From Aphrocallistes beatrix (taxonomy: Eukaryota; Porifera; Hexactinellida; Sceptrulophora; Aphrocallistidae): a stretch of 64,000 bases of DNA. A program made the translations under genes and the position numbers. Location of the stretch: positions 1,240,001 through 1,304,000 of the forward strand of contig OY725491.1 of the NCBI GenBank assembly GCA_963281255.1, in the 5' to 3' direction. Position 1 is the first letter of the stretch. Each line of letters opens with the position of its first letter. The notes beneath the pieces are model-generated. The model had not been told where the DNA came from. It saw only the letters and a list, made by a program, of their open reading frames with translations, and did no database searches. Shown here piece after piece: positions 19,801-29,814 of this stretch.

Positions 19801-20366
19801 TTTATATGATTTTTCGAGTCTAAGAACTGGAACTGTGTTTTGTATGGTGAGTTTTGTGAAAAAAATATGTGTCCTGGAACGCAGCGAAAATCGAGAATCA
19901 GGGCCACTGCTTCTGTAAAAAAATGTCTCGATAATCGAGTTTCCATGACGATTTAGCACCAGATACCTTCCATTCACCATTGAAATATTTCACAAATCCA
20001 TTGAATTCATTATCAGAAACGAGATAAAGTTATTATTTCACGACTTCAAATTAGGTACATTATGCAAAATCACCCAAAATGGCACTTTTCACTTCACCAA
20101 AAAATCTGATCCAAAAGGTTCTCAATACATACTGATCTAAACATCCTATATTTCTACAAATTTAGATTATTCGAGGAAAATGTGAGAGCTAATTTGTTCT
20201 GAAATTTGAAGACTCTAGAAAGATAATTTGAAAAGCAGTGGTCCCTGATTCTCGGTTTTCGCTGCGTTCCAGGACACATATTTTTTTCACAAAACTCACC
20301 ATACAAAACACAGTTCCAGTTCCTAGACTCGAAAAATCTTATAAAATCATTGAGAATATTCGAATT
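19785..20366. repeat. foldback with about 125-bp arms
   Basis: 19785-19912 (AATGATTTTATATGATTTTT ... CTGCTTCTGT) recurs inverted at about 20236-20366. The arms include GGAACGCAGCGAAAA and CACAAAACTCACCATACAAA. The spacer of about 320 bp has no gene. The Helitron homology ends at its left edge. Confidence 0.8.
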
Positions 20367-20399
20367 ACAATCTCTAAAGACCATAATAACTAAGATTGT

Positions 20400-20960
20400 T
20401 TGAGTTTAAGAAATTTTATACCTAATCAAGCTTGGGAAAGAACTTAAAAGCCACCCTGTAATTTGCATTATGGAAATATTCATAATCATAAAAGGCGATC
20501 AGTGGACACCTACATTGACTAAAGATACCTGAGTTTTGTTTTAAAATCGAGTTAGTAGTATTACCTGGGATCCGAATTGATCAACGAGTATGTGATACGT
20601 AGTTTGAACTTTGATTAATTTAGTTTGAATTCTCATTTAGATTTTCTCATTAGTTCCGAATAGTTGTATATTGAGTTTACTTTGAGAAATCTATTTCAAG
20701 CCCAATTGAAATTACGTCAAATCGAAATTCCATTGAAATGAAATCGAAGTATCTTGAAACATGATTACGAAGTCTTTTTAAAATCTATTCTCAGCCTTGA
20801 TTGAAATTCAATGGGAATTCTATTAAAATTGAAATTATTTTTGAAACAGTGATTAATTAGGAATCATACTATTAATATAACTTACAGTTCTTCAATGTAG
20901 CGTATTGAATCATGAACGTCCAGTCCAGGTAGGTAAGTTATAATATACCAACTGTATGGA
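20400..20960. other. no feature recognised
   Basis: AT-rich sequence with runs such as TTGAAATTCAATGG and GAAATTGAAAT. No reading frame, inverted repeat or known repeat was seen. Confidence 0.4.
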
Positions 20961-20965
20961 ACGAA

Positions 20966-21126
20966 TGTGTACTAATGTGTACTCTTACATGCAGATACAC
21001 CACGAGACGAATGTGCGCTCTCTTACATGCAGATATACCACGAGACGGATGTGTACTCTCTTACATGCAGATACACCACGAGACGGATGTGTACTCTTTT
21101 ACATGTAGATATACCACGAGACGATT
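20966..21126 (+). repeat. 38-bp tandem repeat, about 4 copies
   Basis: Unit GATGTGTACTCTCTTACATG plus CAGATACACCACGAGACG, repeated about four times with small changes. Nothing coding is associated. Confidence 0.9.
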
Positions 21127-21453
21127 AAAACACATTGTTATAGAACTCTTTATGCACATATCCTTAATGTTTATATTAAATGATGAACTGTTAAAATGCA
21201 ACAACCATATAAATGTGAATTATTCTAGAATCACAACTCATTTCTTTTCAGATCAATGGGATATTATTGTGGGAGTAGGACATTGAAAATGGTTTTGTAA
21301 GAGATAATTATGTTGAAATAGTGGATTGACGTAAAGCGTTTCAGTATCTAGGTAGGTTGTTAGGATTTAATTATATCTAAGCATTCCATTATTGAGATTG
21401 TGTAAATACACTGATAAACGCGTAATAATTTTAATAAAATTCATATACGTACA

Positions 21454-21630
21454 ATGGCTGAAACGCCGGAGGAAATAATTGCTGAAACGCCGGAGGAAAT
21501 AATTGCTGAAACGCCGGAAGAGATAATGACTGAAACGTCTGAGGAGACGTTTTACGAGCCTGGGTTAAGAATAATAAAAGAAGGAGAGGACTACGAGGAG
21601 GGAAGAAAAGAGAGAAAGGAGCAGAAATAG
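21454..21630 (+). CDS. small acidic reading frame with an 8-residue repeat (unknown)
   Basis: 58 residues: MAETPEEII, then two more near-exact repeats of AETPEEII/M, then TETSEETFYEPGLRIIKEGE and a charged tail DYEEGRKERKEQK. The DNA repeat is 24 bp. I do not recognise it. A GGTGAGC splice-donor-like site lies downstream at about 21674. It may be a leading exon or a chance frame in a tandem repeat. Confidence 0.3.
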   Translation: MAETPEEIIAETPEEIIAETPEEIMTETSEETFYEPGLRIIKEGEDYEEGRKERKEQK

Positions 21631-22383
21631 CATTGGCTTTCAAGAGAATCAAATTACTTGAAGATATAATAGGGGTGAGCTTTTGTGTGATTATTATAAC
21701 CAATATACGTACATATGATAAATATAAAATGCCTAATTAGGGAAGGTCAGCAGTACCAATTACTGAATTCAAATTGGAATTGGAATTTAAATAAGGTAAG
21801 CGTAATTTCCAAATCGTGAAAACAGGCATCTTAATTATTTAAATCTAAATCTAACATTATAGTTCAATTTCACCCTACGCAGCGCAAGCAAGCGAAGCGC
21901 GCTTGTCACCATAATAACACAATAATGAATAATTGGGGTTGCTTGCAAGATTCGGTAATGTCCGTCCACTCATCGATGCATTAGCACAAGCCTGTACAAT
22001 ACGGTACATTTCTTTGTATGGAGTTACTAAGCGTCTAGTCACGTACTTTTATGTACATTTTCCACACTTGAATTGCATTGAAAGTTACTAAAAGTTTGTG
22101 TACATCTTCACTATTGAAGAACTGTTTGTTACTGGACTTAATTCATCAATAAATCAAGCACCATAAACCCAATATTGTTTCCTTCGCACCGAATTATGCA
22201 ATTTTCCTCTGTAATTCCATTAGGACCAACATAAAAGGAAAAATAATATTGATTCCAATCAGATTACAAATCAAGTTCATTTAATTAAGTAGCATGCATG
22301 TACTTGTAATAATAAGTTACATATGTGGAGTGAGTCCACAGTTATTTTATTAATCGTATATATCGTATGTATATATGCAACGT
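21631..22383. other. intergenic; R1-tail and lectin-flank fragments
   Basis: No gene. 21880-21906 matches the R1 GC-rich tail (GCAGCGCAAGCAAGCGAAGC). 22190-22262 is an inverted copy of sequence found at 42575-42640 and downstream of the lectin genes. Confidence 0.5.
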
Positions 22384-22842
22384 ATTGATTGAAAAAACTA
22401 CCACGCACAGAAAGCTGATTTTTGGCATGTGGGAGTATTTTGGCTTTGGGTCCACTAAGTTCTGACCTCAGACGAAAGTCTCATCATGGAATTATGACGC
22501 CATTGACACATTTTAGTATTATAAATTTCAGTTTTTCCACTATAACTCAGCCATTTAGATGATAGAAGGCTGAAATTTTAATAGAATGTGCATATTACTT
22601 TAGCTCACATATGATGTTATTATCTATCATCAAAAATTGATGACTCATCACTCTGTAATTACGTATCATTACGTATCAAAATTTTAAAAATTGACAAATT
22701 TGGTGATTTTTCGTGCGATATTGATTATAACAGTAGTATTTTATAATAAGTCAATGTGACCCTAGGCGTCCAAAGGGCGCCTACGGCGGACGCAAAGTGT
22801 CCGCCAGTCGCACAGCGCAATTAAGCGAAGTGCGCATGTAAT
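22384..22842 (+). repeat. R1 repeat, diverged full-length copy
   Basis: Contains the R1 blocks in order: AGCTGATTTTTGGCATGTGG, GGAATTATGACGCCATTG, TAACTCAGCCATTTAGATGA, ATGACTCATCACTC, AATTTGGTGATTTTTCGTGC, GTGTCCGCCAGTCGCACAGC. One of its two TGACGTCA-type sites has decayed. Confidence 0.85.
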
Positions 22843-23418
22843 TACTGAAATCCAATATCGCTATCTCCACAATCCCACCCAAAATATTACTATTTTAGTT
22901 TTAATTTGTATTTTAGTGTGTGTTCATTTTCCTAATAAATAATTCGAGTGAAATGTTCTATTTCGTTACAAAATAATGAGAAATTGAAATCTATTTAGAA
23001 ATCTCATCGCTTTATAGATTACAAGCATACAACTTTTCTATTGCATTCCGCCATGTCCCTCAAGATTTAATTATAATAATGATGATTGAGTGAAAAGGGA
23101 TTAATTGCAACAGGTTATACGCTTATGTATCTAATTTAGTTCATGTCCTGTTAAAACGATGCACACCTCTATCGTGTTCAGATTTCCTTGTTTAAATTCA
23201 GTAATCATTCCTCTCTGAATAATTCCACAGCACAAATCATTGATAGTGCGTAATAATAGTATCACAGAAGAGAGTGAGTAGCAACAGTTAAAACTAGTCA
23301 GTTTGGTATCATTTATTCTTATCTTGCTATGTGTGAGAAAAAAACATCACTAGCATAGGCCTGGATAGTTATTTGTACAGAAAGCTATAAATACAAACGA
23401 TTTGAAACCAAATAAAAA

Positions 23419-23763
23419 ATGACAAGCGTTGAAATGCTACGGGGGGAATTGAGGGAGTTTATTGCTCATGGACAGGGTAGGGAGCGCTGTTCTTATATTG
23501 GATCTAGACCGGGCTGGTGGCCAGAGGAAGTGGAATTTCGGGATCCTGCAACAATGAGAAAGGAAGAGCTCGAAATTTGTTACAGATATGCTTTAATCCC
23601 AGCCCCACCTCCTGATATTCCTACTCATCCTCATGGTGCGAACAGGATCCCACCTCCTCCTCCGAACATCCCAACCCATCCTCCTCATCCTCCTCCTCCT
23701 CCTCCTCCTCCCCCTCCTCGTCTCCCCACCCACATAAAATCTTTTATGTTTTTTGATTGTTGA
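23419..23763 (+). CDS. NRF1/EWG-like proline-rich mini-gene, copy 4 (intact)
   Basis: 114 residues: core MTSVEMLRGELREFIAHGQG, RERCSYIGSRPGWWPEEVEF, RDPATMRKEELEICYRYALI, then PAPPPDIPTHPHGANRIPPP and polyproline, ending HIKSFMFFDC. Against copy 2 (6475) the core codons differ largely at third positions (for example GAA/GAG, TCG/TCT and CGC-flanking codons) while GQGRERCS, IGSRPGWWPEE and RKEELE are unchanged. That suggests past selection on the protein. TATAAATA sits 33 nt before the ATG. Function unknown; the NRF1-like motif suggests DNA binding. Confidence 0.6.
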   Translation: MTSVEMLRGELREFIAHGQGRERCSYIGSRPGWWPEEVEFRDPATMRKEELEICYRYALIPAPPPDIPTHPHGANRIPPPPPNIPTHPPHPPPPPPPPPPRLPTHIKSFMFFDC

Positions 23764-24097
23764 GTTTTTTGTTTGTATTTTGTGTGCATTTGTGTGTTTA
23801 TTAAATTAATTCGAGAGTGAAATGTCCCAATTATTTCGTTACAAACTAATTAGAAATTGAAATCCAATTAAAAACAATTTCTCATATTGGAGTACTAACA
23901 AAAAGTGAATCTGAACCTTTTTTGAACTCAAATTAGATCTTTATCTAAAAATTATTTGAACGTAATCTTAATCGAAAAGATAATATTTGAAAATATGTTA
24001 TTATAGCAATAGTTTCATTTGTAGAGCCATAACTAAAAGACTCGCACATGGCCAAAATCAGCTTTCTGTGCATGGGAGTTTCTCCAATCAATTTGAT

Positions 24098-24575
24098 ATC
24101 TCTTCAACGCATTAAACTAACTGAAACTGAATATAATACCAATTTGAAACCACATAGAAAGTTCATATTTCCGAATATTATTATATTTGAACGAATTAAA
24201 CAACTTCAGTCGAGTTAAAGTTAACAACAATCGAGGTATGTATTATGTGTATGTAAACGCGACAAATTTGAAGATTATGCACTTACAAATATAGTTTACT
24301 AATTCTAACGCATTTCAATATATAAGATTAATGAATCGAGTGATGAAACAGTGCCAAATCTTAGCCTTTAAATATGTATATTTGTGAACTCACTTAATAC
24401 TATGTGTAGTGCTGTAGTACTTCTATTATGTGACACGAATGACTTTTCTCGCTGTCGAATACAAAAAATGATGTTTGGATTTTGCGTGTATACATATTTT
24501 TCAGATTGCTTTTCTTCATCTTGTTATCCGGTTTCATTATACCAATTAGTTCCAATCGTCATTTTTGACTCGTGT
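24098..24575. other. no gene recognised
   Basis: AT-rich. 24121-24245 is repeated inverted at 43480-43630 (the TTCATATTTCCGAATATTAT / ACAACAATCGAGGTATGTAT region). A short frame at 24384 is antisense to lectin-like decay. Confidence 0.4.
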
Positions 24576-24830
24576 TTAATTATTATTACGGGTTCCATCT
24601 GTCCACACAAAGGTTCCTTCATTAGCTCTGTCAATGAATCCTATCCAAGTAAACCTAGATTCATTACGAATCGAGTTTAGGAGATTGTTCTCATGATCTG
24701 AGTGTATGCTAGCTAGATGACCTCCCCACTCTACACAGCAAGATTCTGCTTGAGTCCAATTCACTGATTAGTCAAGGTGAACATAGCAGTTGTTGTTTAT
24801 TCTGAGATCACAAAATGACTTCGGGAAACA
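24576..24830 (-). pseudogene. C-type lectin domain fragment
   Basis: Minus strand: CDLRINNNCYVHLD, then a stop, then SVNWTQAESCCVEWGGHLAS, IHSDHENNLLNSIRNESRFT, WIGFIDRANEGTFVWTDGT. It is very close to the first lectin domain at 43678-44230. The C-terminal half of the domain (EPN/WND region) is gone. A relic of the lectin family outside the main cluster. Confidence 0.85.
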
Positions 24831-25234
24831 TCGAGCATCGATTTGTGACACTAAATATTACAAATTCAAACATGCAAAGAGAAAAGTTGAAACTTTATAT
24901 ATTATATAGTTCTGGAATTATTGGCACCTTACTTAATATGCCAAATATTCAAATCATGATAAACTATTGCATAAATATGATCTCCAGCATGTTCTATACA
25001 CTCCTTAATACTATCAGGCATCAAATATTATCTATTACCGATGCTCAATAGAATAATAGGAAGGTTGTACAGTAGAGTGTGTGTCCAAAAATTTTTTAGT
25101 TTGAATCCTTAGATGATTACCCTTTAAATAGTTTACTTGCATGAGGTAGGCTTCTCCAAGGGAAGATTATAATGGGATTTTTCTGGTTTAGGGATAAAAT
25201 TGCAAAAAGAGTACCTCTGATATAAGCAACATCT
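24831..25234. other. no gene recognised
   Basis: AT-rich flank of the lectin relic. Open stretches have no recognisable domain. Confidence 0.35.
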
Positions 25235-25481
25235 CTAACAACCTTGTATCGGGATATTTAGGTAAGGTTCTATATCAACCAATAATACATTTTGATGGGC
25301 TAAAATCTACCGGTTCGGAGATATTGGTGAAATCAGTTGGAACCAGCCTTCGTACTTGTAATTATTAATGGCCCCAACTGGTTTCACCAATATCTCCGAA
25401 CCGGTATATTTTAGTCCATCAAAATGTAATATTGGTTGATATAAAACCATACTCAAATATCTCAATACAAGGTTGTTAGAG
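25235..25481. mobile_element. foldback MITE, copy 1
   Basis: Arms of about 110 bp with ends CTCTAACAACCTTGTAT, including CCGGTTCGGAGATATTGGTG and its complement, around a GTACTTGTAATTATTAATGG centre. A nearly identical copy with a shorter left arm lies at 28862-29078, so the pair brackets the second gypsy locus. Confidence 0.85.
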
Positions 25482-25689
25482 CTGTTGCATGAGATTTTGA
25501 CCCGCGTGGGATTTTGACCCACTGATAGCTTTTTCATTTTAGACTAAGTAACATTTCCTCCATGGTAACTTGCTATTTACTATATAATTACCTTCATGTC
25601 ATAAACTCTCGTCCTAACTTTATCTATTTTTTCTAGATTTCTTTCAACTTCTATTTACGAATTTACTTCGAACTGACATTGACTCTATC

Positions 25690-26050
25690 ATGAACGTGAA
25701 CGAGTACCAGCAGATTCAGAGTTATCTCTTGATTAATGTCATTCCTCTGAAGATCAAGGATTCAAGTGATCGATATAAGAAAAAGAATTTTGTCAGAACG
25801 TGCAGAGAGTATTATCTCCGAAACAACAAACTTGTAAAGGTAAAGTAGAATATAATACGGCAGCATTCAAACTAGCTTTTACCTAACCTTTTCTATTATT
25901 GGATCTTGGGCACCAATATTTTCGCTTCAATGTTTTTCAATTTTATCGTCTGTGGTGGTGGTTTATTTTACTAATCATCTAAATCGTATGTATCCATTCA
26001 TTTTTACTGTCCATATTTTAGAGTGTAAGGAAGGAGTCGTGAAATACCAT
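25690..26050 (+). pseudogene. integrase zinc-binding-like gene, exons 1 and 2 (split by Gypsy-2)
   Basis: Exon 1 (25690-25839) reads MNVNEYQQIQSYLLINVIPL, KIKDSSDRYKKKNFVRTCRE, YYLRNNKLVK, with a donor AAG|GTAAAG. After an acceptor (TATTTTAG) at 26031 a short exon piece (TGTAAGGAAGGAGTCGTGA) follows and is cut at 26050. The uninterrupted exon piece recurs at 28424. The pattern (YL-x-P, FRR-C, L-x-NN-x-L) matches the region before integrase in many gypsy-derived animal genes. Exon phases do not join cleanly, so it is likely dead. Confidence 0.55.
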
Positions 26051-26059
26051 CAATGCTAC

Positions 26060-26259
26060 TGTCAGGTAACTAGGTTACTTAGCGTATCAACAAGTCATAT
26101 TCACCTCAGTAGGAGTATGCTCTAGTAACACTGTAGCCTTGTGTATGCTCTAGTCTAGTATATATTGACTGCGAACATTATTAGTATTGTCATTTCTCAA
26201 ATTAGAATTCTATCAAACTTAGTGTTTTCCTTATCGCGGAGCATTCCTGTTTTATCACA
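26060..26259 (+). repeat. 5' LTR of Gypsy-2
   Basis: Starts TGTCAGGTAACTAGG and ends TTTTATCACA, about 200 bp. It contains TCAAATTAGAATT at 26197-26209, the exact complement of 26261-26273 one base past the LTR. The first ~88 bp recur at 28532-28619. Confidence 0.75.
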
Positions 26260-26260
26260 C

Positions 26261-26273
26261 AATTCTAATTTGA
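26261..26273 (+). promoter_or_regulatory. putative self-priming primer-binding site of Gypsy-2
   Basis: AATTCTAATTTGA, exactly complementary over 13 nt to 26197-26209 in the LTR, with the same one-base gap after the LTR as in Gypsy-1. No tRNA-type TGG start is present. Confidence 0.6.
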
Positions 26274-26282
26274 TAATATACC

Positions 26283-26801
26283 ATGGCTGAACAGATGACG
26301 ATTCCAGAGTTGCGTACGAACGAGAGGATCGCAAAATGGAAGCCTCTTTTTGACGCGGCTACTGCAGGAATTCGGGCAACCGATGAAAGCGGAAAAAAGC
26401 GCTCCAGATGTTGCCAGTTCACATCTGTAGGACTTTTGCGGAGCGAGAGCTGGTAGTTGAGGTCGTATCAGAACATCTCGACACAGGAGATGTAGAAGCA
26501 GCGCTTAGTATACTTATCCAGGATCTGGACCCCCTCCTGATCCCCATCCCGCGTTACAGACGCTATGCAGGATGGATTGGTCCCAGGGAGAGGAGGTAGA
26601 CGTTTTTTCTACAGATTAAAGGGCGCAGGAACGGAAGCGAAAGCTCCAATGAGAATGATCTGCAGCATCTTGGTGGGTCTCCCCGAACCAGCACAACTCT
26701 CAGTGGAAGAGTGGCTAGAGAGGGAAGAGGCCGAGATCACGACGACGAAGGGCCGGGAATTTATTCTTAAAGTCAAGAACGTGTTACGGGAACTCAAGTG
26801 A
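26283..26801 (+). pseudogene. gag remnant of Gypsy-2
   Basis: MAEQMTIPELRTNERIAKWK at 26283 parallels the Gypsy-1 gag start. After a frame change at about 26400 it reads MLPVHICRTFAERELVVEVV; from about 26600 in another frame, APMRMICSILVGLPEPAQLS and FILKVKNVLREL. At least two frame breaks. No zinc knuckles remain. Confidence 0.7.
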
Positions 26802-27019
26802 TTTCGGATATCGAGATATCGGGCGTATATCCACGGTGAGCGAGGAAATTAGGGACAAAGGCGCTAAGACTTGTAAGAGCGGAAAGATAGACGTTAGCGA
26901 AGTCAAGAAATGTCTAGATGAAGAATCTCCTGAACTGGAAGAGGAGGTTTTCAGACTGGCAGAGTTCCTAGAGGAAGAGGGACTACTTACTGGAGGAGGA
27001 ATCCAGGAACAAACCAGGG

Positions 27020-27180
27020 GAAGGCACGCACTACGTCACTCCCGCCTCCCGAGCGTGATGTTTCATCTGCGGATCCTGTCTGCAGATGAAACATCGCGCT
27101 AAAGTGTGAAGCAAGCTCTACCAACTCGCTACTCGCCAGCCAAACATGACATGCCAACTCGCCAGCCAAACATGAGGGAC
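27020..27180 (+). other. deletion junction with hairpin and duplicated filler
   Basis: Between gag and integrase, GATGTTTCATCTGC recurs inverted as GCAGATGAAACATC (27057-27094). The piece GTGTGAAGCAAGCTCTAC at about 27103 is a copy of 27625-27642 within integrase. GCCAGCCAAACATGA occurs twice (about 27137 and 27161). This resembles template-switch filler at a deletion. Confidence 0.6.
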
Positions 27181-28339
27181 CGCTTCTTTTGGGTGAAGAT
27201 GAGATCTACAAAAGAGAGTTATTGTGCCTCATGTCCAGTATGTGCAGACAACAAGAGGCGATCGCAGAGAAGGGAGCCGCTGACCACCATGAGGTTGGAT
27301 GCACAAGAGCCCAGATGTGTGATTGCGACCGACATCGCAACACTACCGTGATCTTCAGGGGGACATCGCTACGTTCTAAGATTGTGGACTGTTTTCGAAG
27401 TACATCGATGCAGTGGCCATGCATGAACAGACGGCTGAGTCGGTCGAGGAAGCATTGACGATAGAATGGAGACACAGACACGGAATCCCTAAAGCACTGC
27501 TGACCGATCAGGGAGGAACATGGACGGGAAAGCTATCCGGGAGCTGTGTTGGAGTATGGAATAGTAAAGAAACGGTCTCTCCTTATCACCGACAGGAGAC
27601 GGGAGGCAGAAAGGGCGATTCAAAGTGTGAAGCAAGCTCTACGTTGCCAACTCGCCGAGCACAGAAGCGAGAAGACGGAGTGTCCAGTGTGCTTCAACGA
27701 GCTTCTTTCGTCCACAATTCCCTGCGAAACGCAAGCACCAAATTCACGCCTCACGAGCTGATGTACGGTACAAAACTACGTTCGCTAATTGACGTGGCGG
27801 CAGAGGCTAACCAAGAAGACAACCACAAAAGGAAGCCCGTTACATCGGGGGGGTGCGACACAGTACCTACTCACCAGGCAGAGTTGTGGGAGCAAGCAGA
27901 AACCAATACCAGACAGGCGAAGGAAGCATATAAAAGCTTCCACGACCGAAGAACAGCTCTTACGCCCACTGTAGTTGAGGTAGGGGAGAGCGTATACCGT
28001 AGAAACTGTAGGAGAGAGGATGGATTAGACCCTATGTACCAGGGCCCATACAGAGTAGTGGACTTCAGGCACCCAAACGTGAAGATAGAAGGAGAAAGAG
28101 TCAGGACAACATGGTTACATCTGGATGAGTGTAAAGTCATGCCATCCTGGACGGTAGAACACTGGATAGCCCCTACCCAGGTATATATTAGGGAAGCCAC
28201 AGAGAGTCGGGAGGGTCAACGACAGCCGGACCCGCGGGCTATAGAACCAGTGGTAAGGGACCAGAGAAGGAACGCGGAAGTAACCCTGAGGAGATCAACT
28301 AGGGCTAAGAAGAAACCAGAGAGATTCGAGTCAGATTGA
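27106..28339 (+). pseudogene. integrase remnant of Gypsy-2
   Basis: RDRFFWVKMRS and CASCPVCADNKRRSQRREPL (CxxC of the HHCC finger), IATDIATLP (first Asp), HGIPKALLTDQGGTWTGKL (second Asp), YHRQ with an altered Glu region near 27595, then SLRNASTKFTPHELMYGTKL. The GPF/Y-like module YQGPYRVVDFRHPNVKIEGE is followed by a tail ending STRAKKKPERFESD. Frame changes occur at about 27351-27413 and 27590-27660. Confidence 0.8.
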
Positions 28340-28423
28340 CTCGTGGATAGCACATCTTCGGGGTGGGGAGGTACCTGATGTCAGGTAACTAGGTTACCTA
28401 GAGAATTACTGTCCATATTTTAG

Positions 28424-28519
28424 AGTGTAAGGAAGGAGTCGTGAGATACCTTGAGGTTCCACTTGAATCCGAAATCAATGATATCATCAGGTTCTACCAT
28501 GATACTACTCTCACACTAG
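28424..28519 (+). pseudogene. second copy of the integrase-like exon
   Basis: After acceptor CATATTTTAG it reads CKEGVVRYLEVPLESEINDI followed by IRFYHDTT, the residues expected before the integrase HHCC histidines (E-x-I-x-x-II-x-FHD). It duplicates 26032-26050 with the 75 bp that the upstream copy lacks. It is followed directly by an LTR fragment. Confidence 0.5.
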
Positions 28520-28531
28520 TATCAATGCTAC

Positions 28532-28619
28532 TGTCAGGTAACTAGGTTACTTAGCGTATCAACAAGTCATATTCACCTCAGTAGGAGTATGCTCTAGTAA
28601 CACTGTAGGCTTGTGTATG
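28532..28619 (+). repeat. LTR fragment of Gypsy-2 type
   Basis: Matches the first 88 bp of the 26060 LTR and is preceded by the same ATCAATGCTAC flank as at 26049. Sequence after 28619 is unrelated. Consistent with unequal exchange or a second truncated insertion. Confidence 0.8.
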
Positions 28620-28861
28620 TTTTCATTGTTTTTCGATGAAGATTCGTGAATATTAGTTCTAAAATTTTGACATTACAATATTATTACAATTTTTCTAACC
28701 AAATAGTATATTTCGAGACCACTGAAGATTGTAAATTTTTCAATATCAAGTTAAATATTAGTCGACAATTCCATAATTATACTAATTAATATTGACATCG
28801 GTAAACAGGTTAACCGCCCTGGAGGAAACCGAAATAACCGACCCCGAATATCGGTTAACCA

Positions 28862-29078
28862 ACCCCAACCCTGTATCAACTAATAATACATTTTGATGGG
28901 CTAAAATCTACCGGTTCGGAGATATTGGTGAAATCAGTTGGAACCAGCCTTCGTACTTGTAATTATTAATGGCCCCAACTGGTTTCACCAATATCTCCGA
29001 ACCGGTATATTTTAGTCCATCAAAATGTAATATTGGTTGATATAAAACCATACCCAAATATCTCAATACAAGGTTGTT
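28862..29078. mobile_element. foldback MITE, copy 2
   Basis: Nearly identical to 25256-25475 but lacking the outer left arm. Same centre GTACTTGTAATTATTAATGG. Confidence 0.9.
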
Positions 29079-29134
29079 AGTAGTAGAATATTCATATTCT
29101 CGTAATTCTAACTATAAATAAGGATATATGCATA

Positions 29135-29613
29135 CACTAAGCGGACAAAAGTATTTCAACACTTGATTCTTTCCCATACAAATAATACTAAAATGGGTCT
29201 ATTCATGAAGAGGGATACTTCTAAACGGTATGGGATACAGCTAATCGGATTCCAGATTCAAATAATACGCATTCAAATTAGTCACAGGTTAATTTTTCTA
29301 ATTAATCTTTCATTCCTAACTTTTTGTAATTATCAATCAGTGCCACTATATGCCACATACGCCCATTTTGACCACTATACATGATGGCAATGAATTACCT
29401 ATGGTGGCTCAGGCTGATAAGATTGTTCATTGAGTTGAGTAATTTATTAGTACTGTTCGACTATGACTAATTCGAATGTGTAGATTTCGAATCTGAAATC
29501 AGATTTTTAGTATCTCTTTGAATTTGAACGTATTGCCCTTCATGAAATAATCCGATTTAGTATTATTTGTATGCGAAAGAATCAAGTGTTGAAATACTTT
29601 TGTCCGCTTAGTG
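29135..29613. mobile_element. Tc1/mariner-type MITE, TA duplication
   Basis: 479 bp with about 60-bp inverted ends starting CACTAAGCGGACAAAAGTAT, flanked by TA on both sides. No transposase. Confidence 0.9.
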
Positions 29614-29814
29614 TACATGTATATTGAAGTTATCATAAATAATCTCAATAGCTATAGAATCATTGAGACTATTCATATCTAATTTACTAAAATGATCGAC
29701 ATATATGACTTGTTACGTATTGCAATTCAATACATTTTCCATCATATATCTTCAAGTCCATTCGATCTAGCTACAAGATAGATGGATAAATTTCACTAAA
29801 TATACTAATTATGC

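Larger units (their letters stand above)
22384..24097 (+). mobile_element. putative TIR element carrying an NRF1-like gene
   Basis: The R1 left end at 22384-22460 (ATTGATTGAA, CAGAAAGCTGATTTTTGGCA, TGTGGGAGT) recurs inverted at about 24022-24097. Between them are the body of R1 (to about 22842), the conserved spacer, and NRF1-like gene 23419-23763 with its 3' sequence. The same R1-spacer-gene order is found at 385-6078 and in part at 34947-36917. No clean target duplication was found. It could be a composite rather than one element. Confidence 0.5.
26060..28400 (+). mobile_element. second gypsy element (Gypsy-2), internally deleted
   Basis: 5' LTR 26060-26259, gag remnant 26283-26801, integrase remnant 27106-28339, and only the first about 22 bp of a 3' LTR (28379-28400, TGTCAGGTAACTAGGTTACC). 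Protease, reverse transcriptase and RNase H are deleted. It is related to but distinct from Gypsy-1. A further LTR fragment follows at 28532-28619. Confidence 0.8.
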
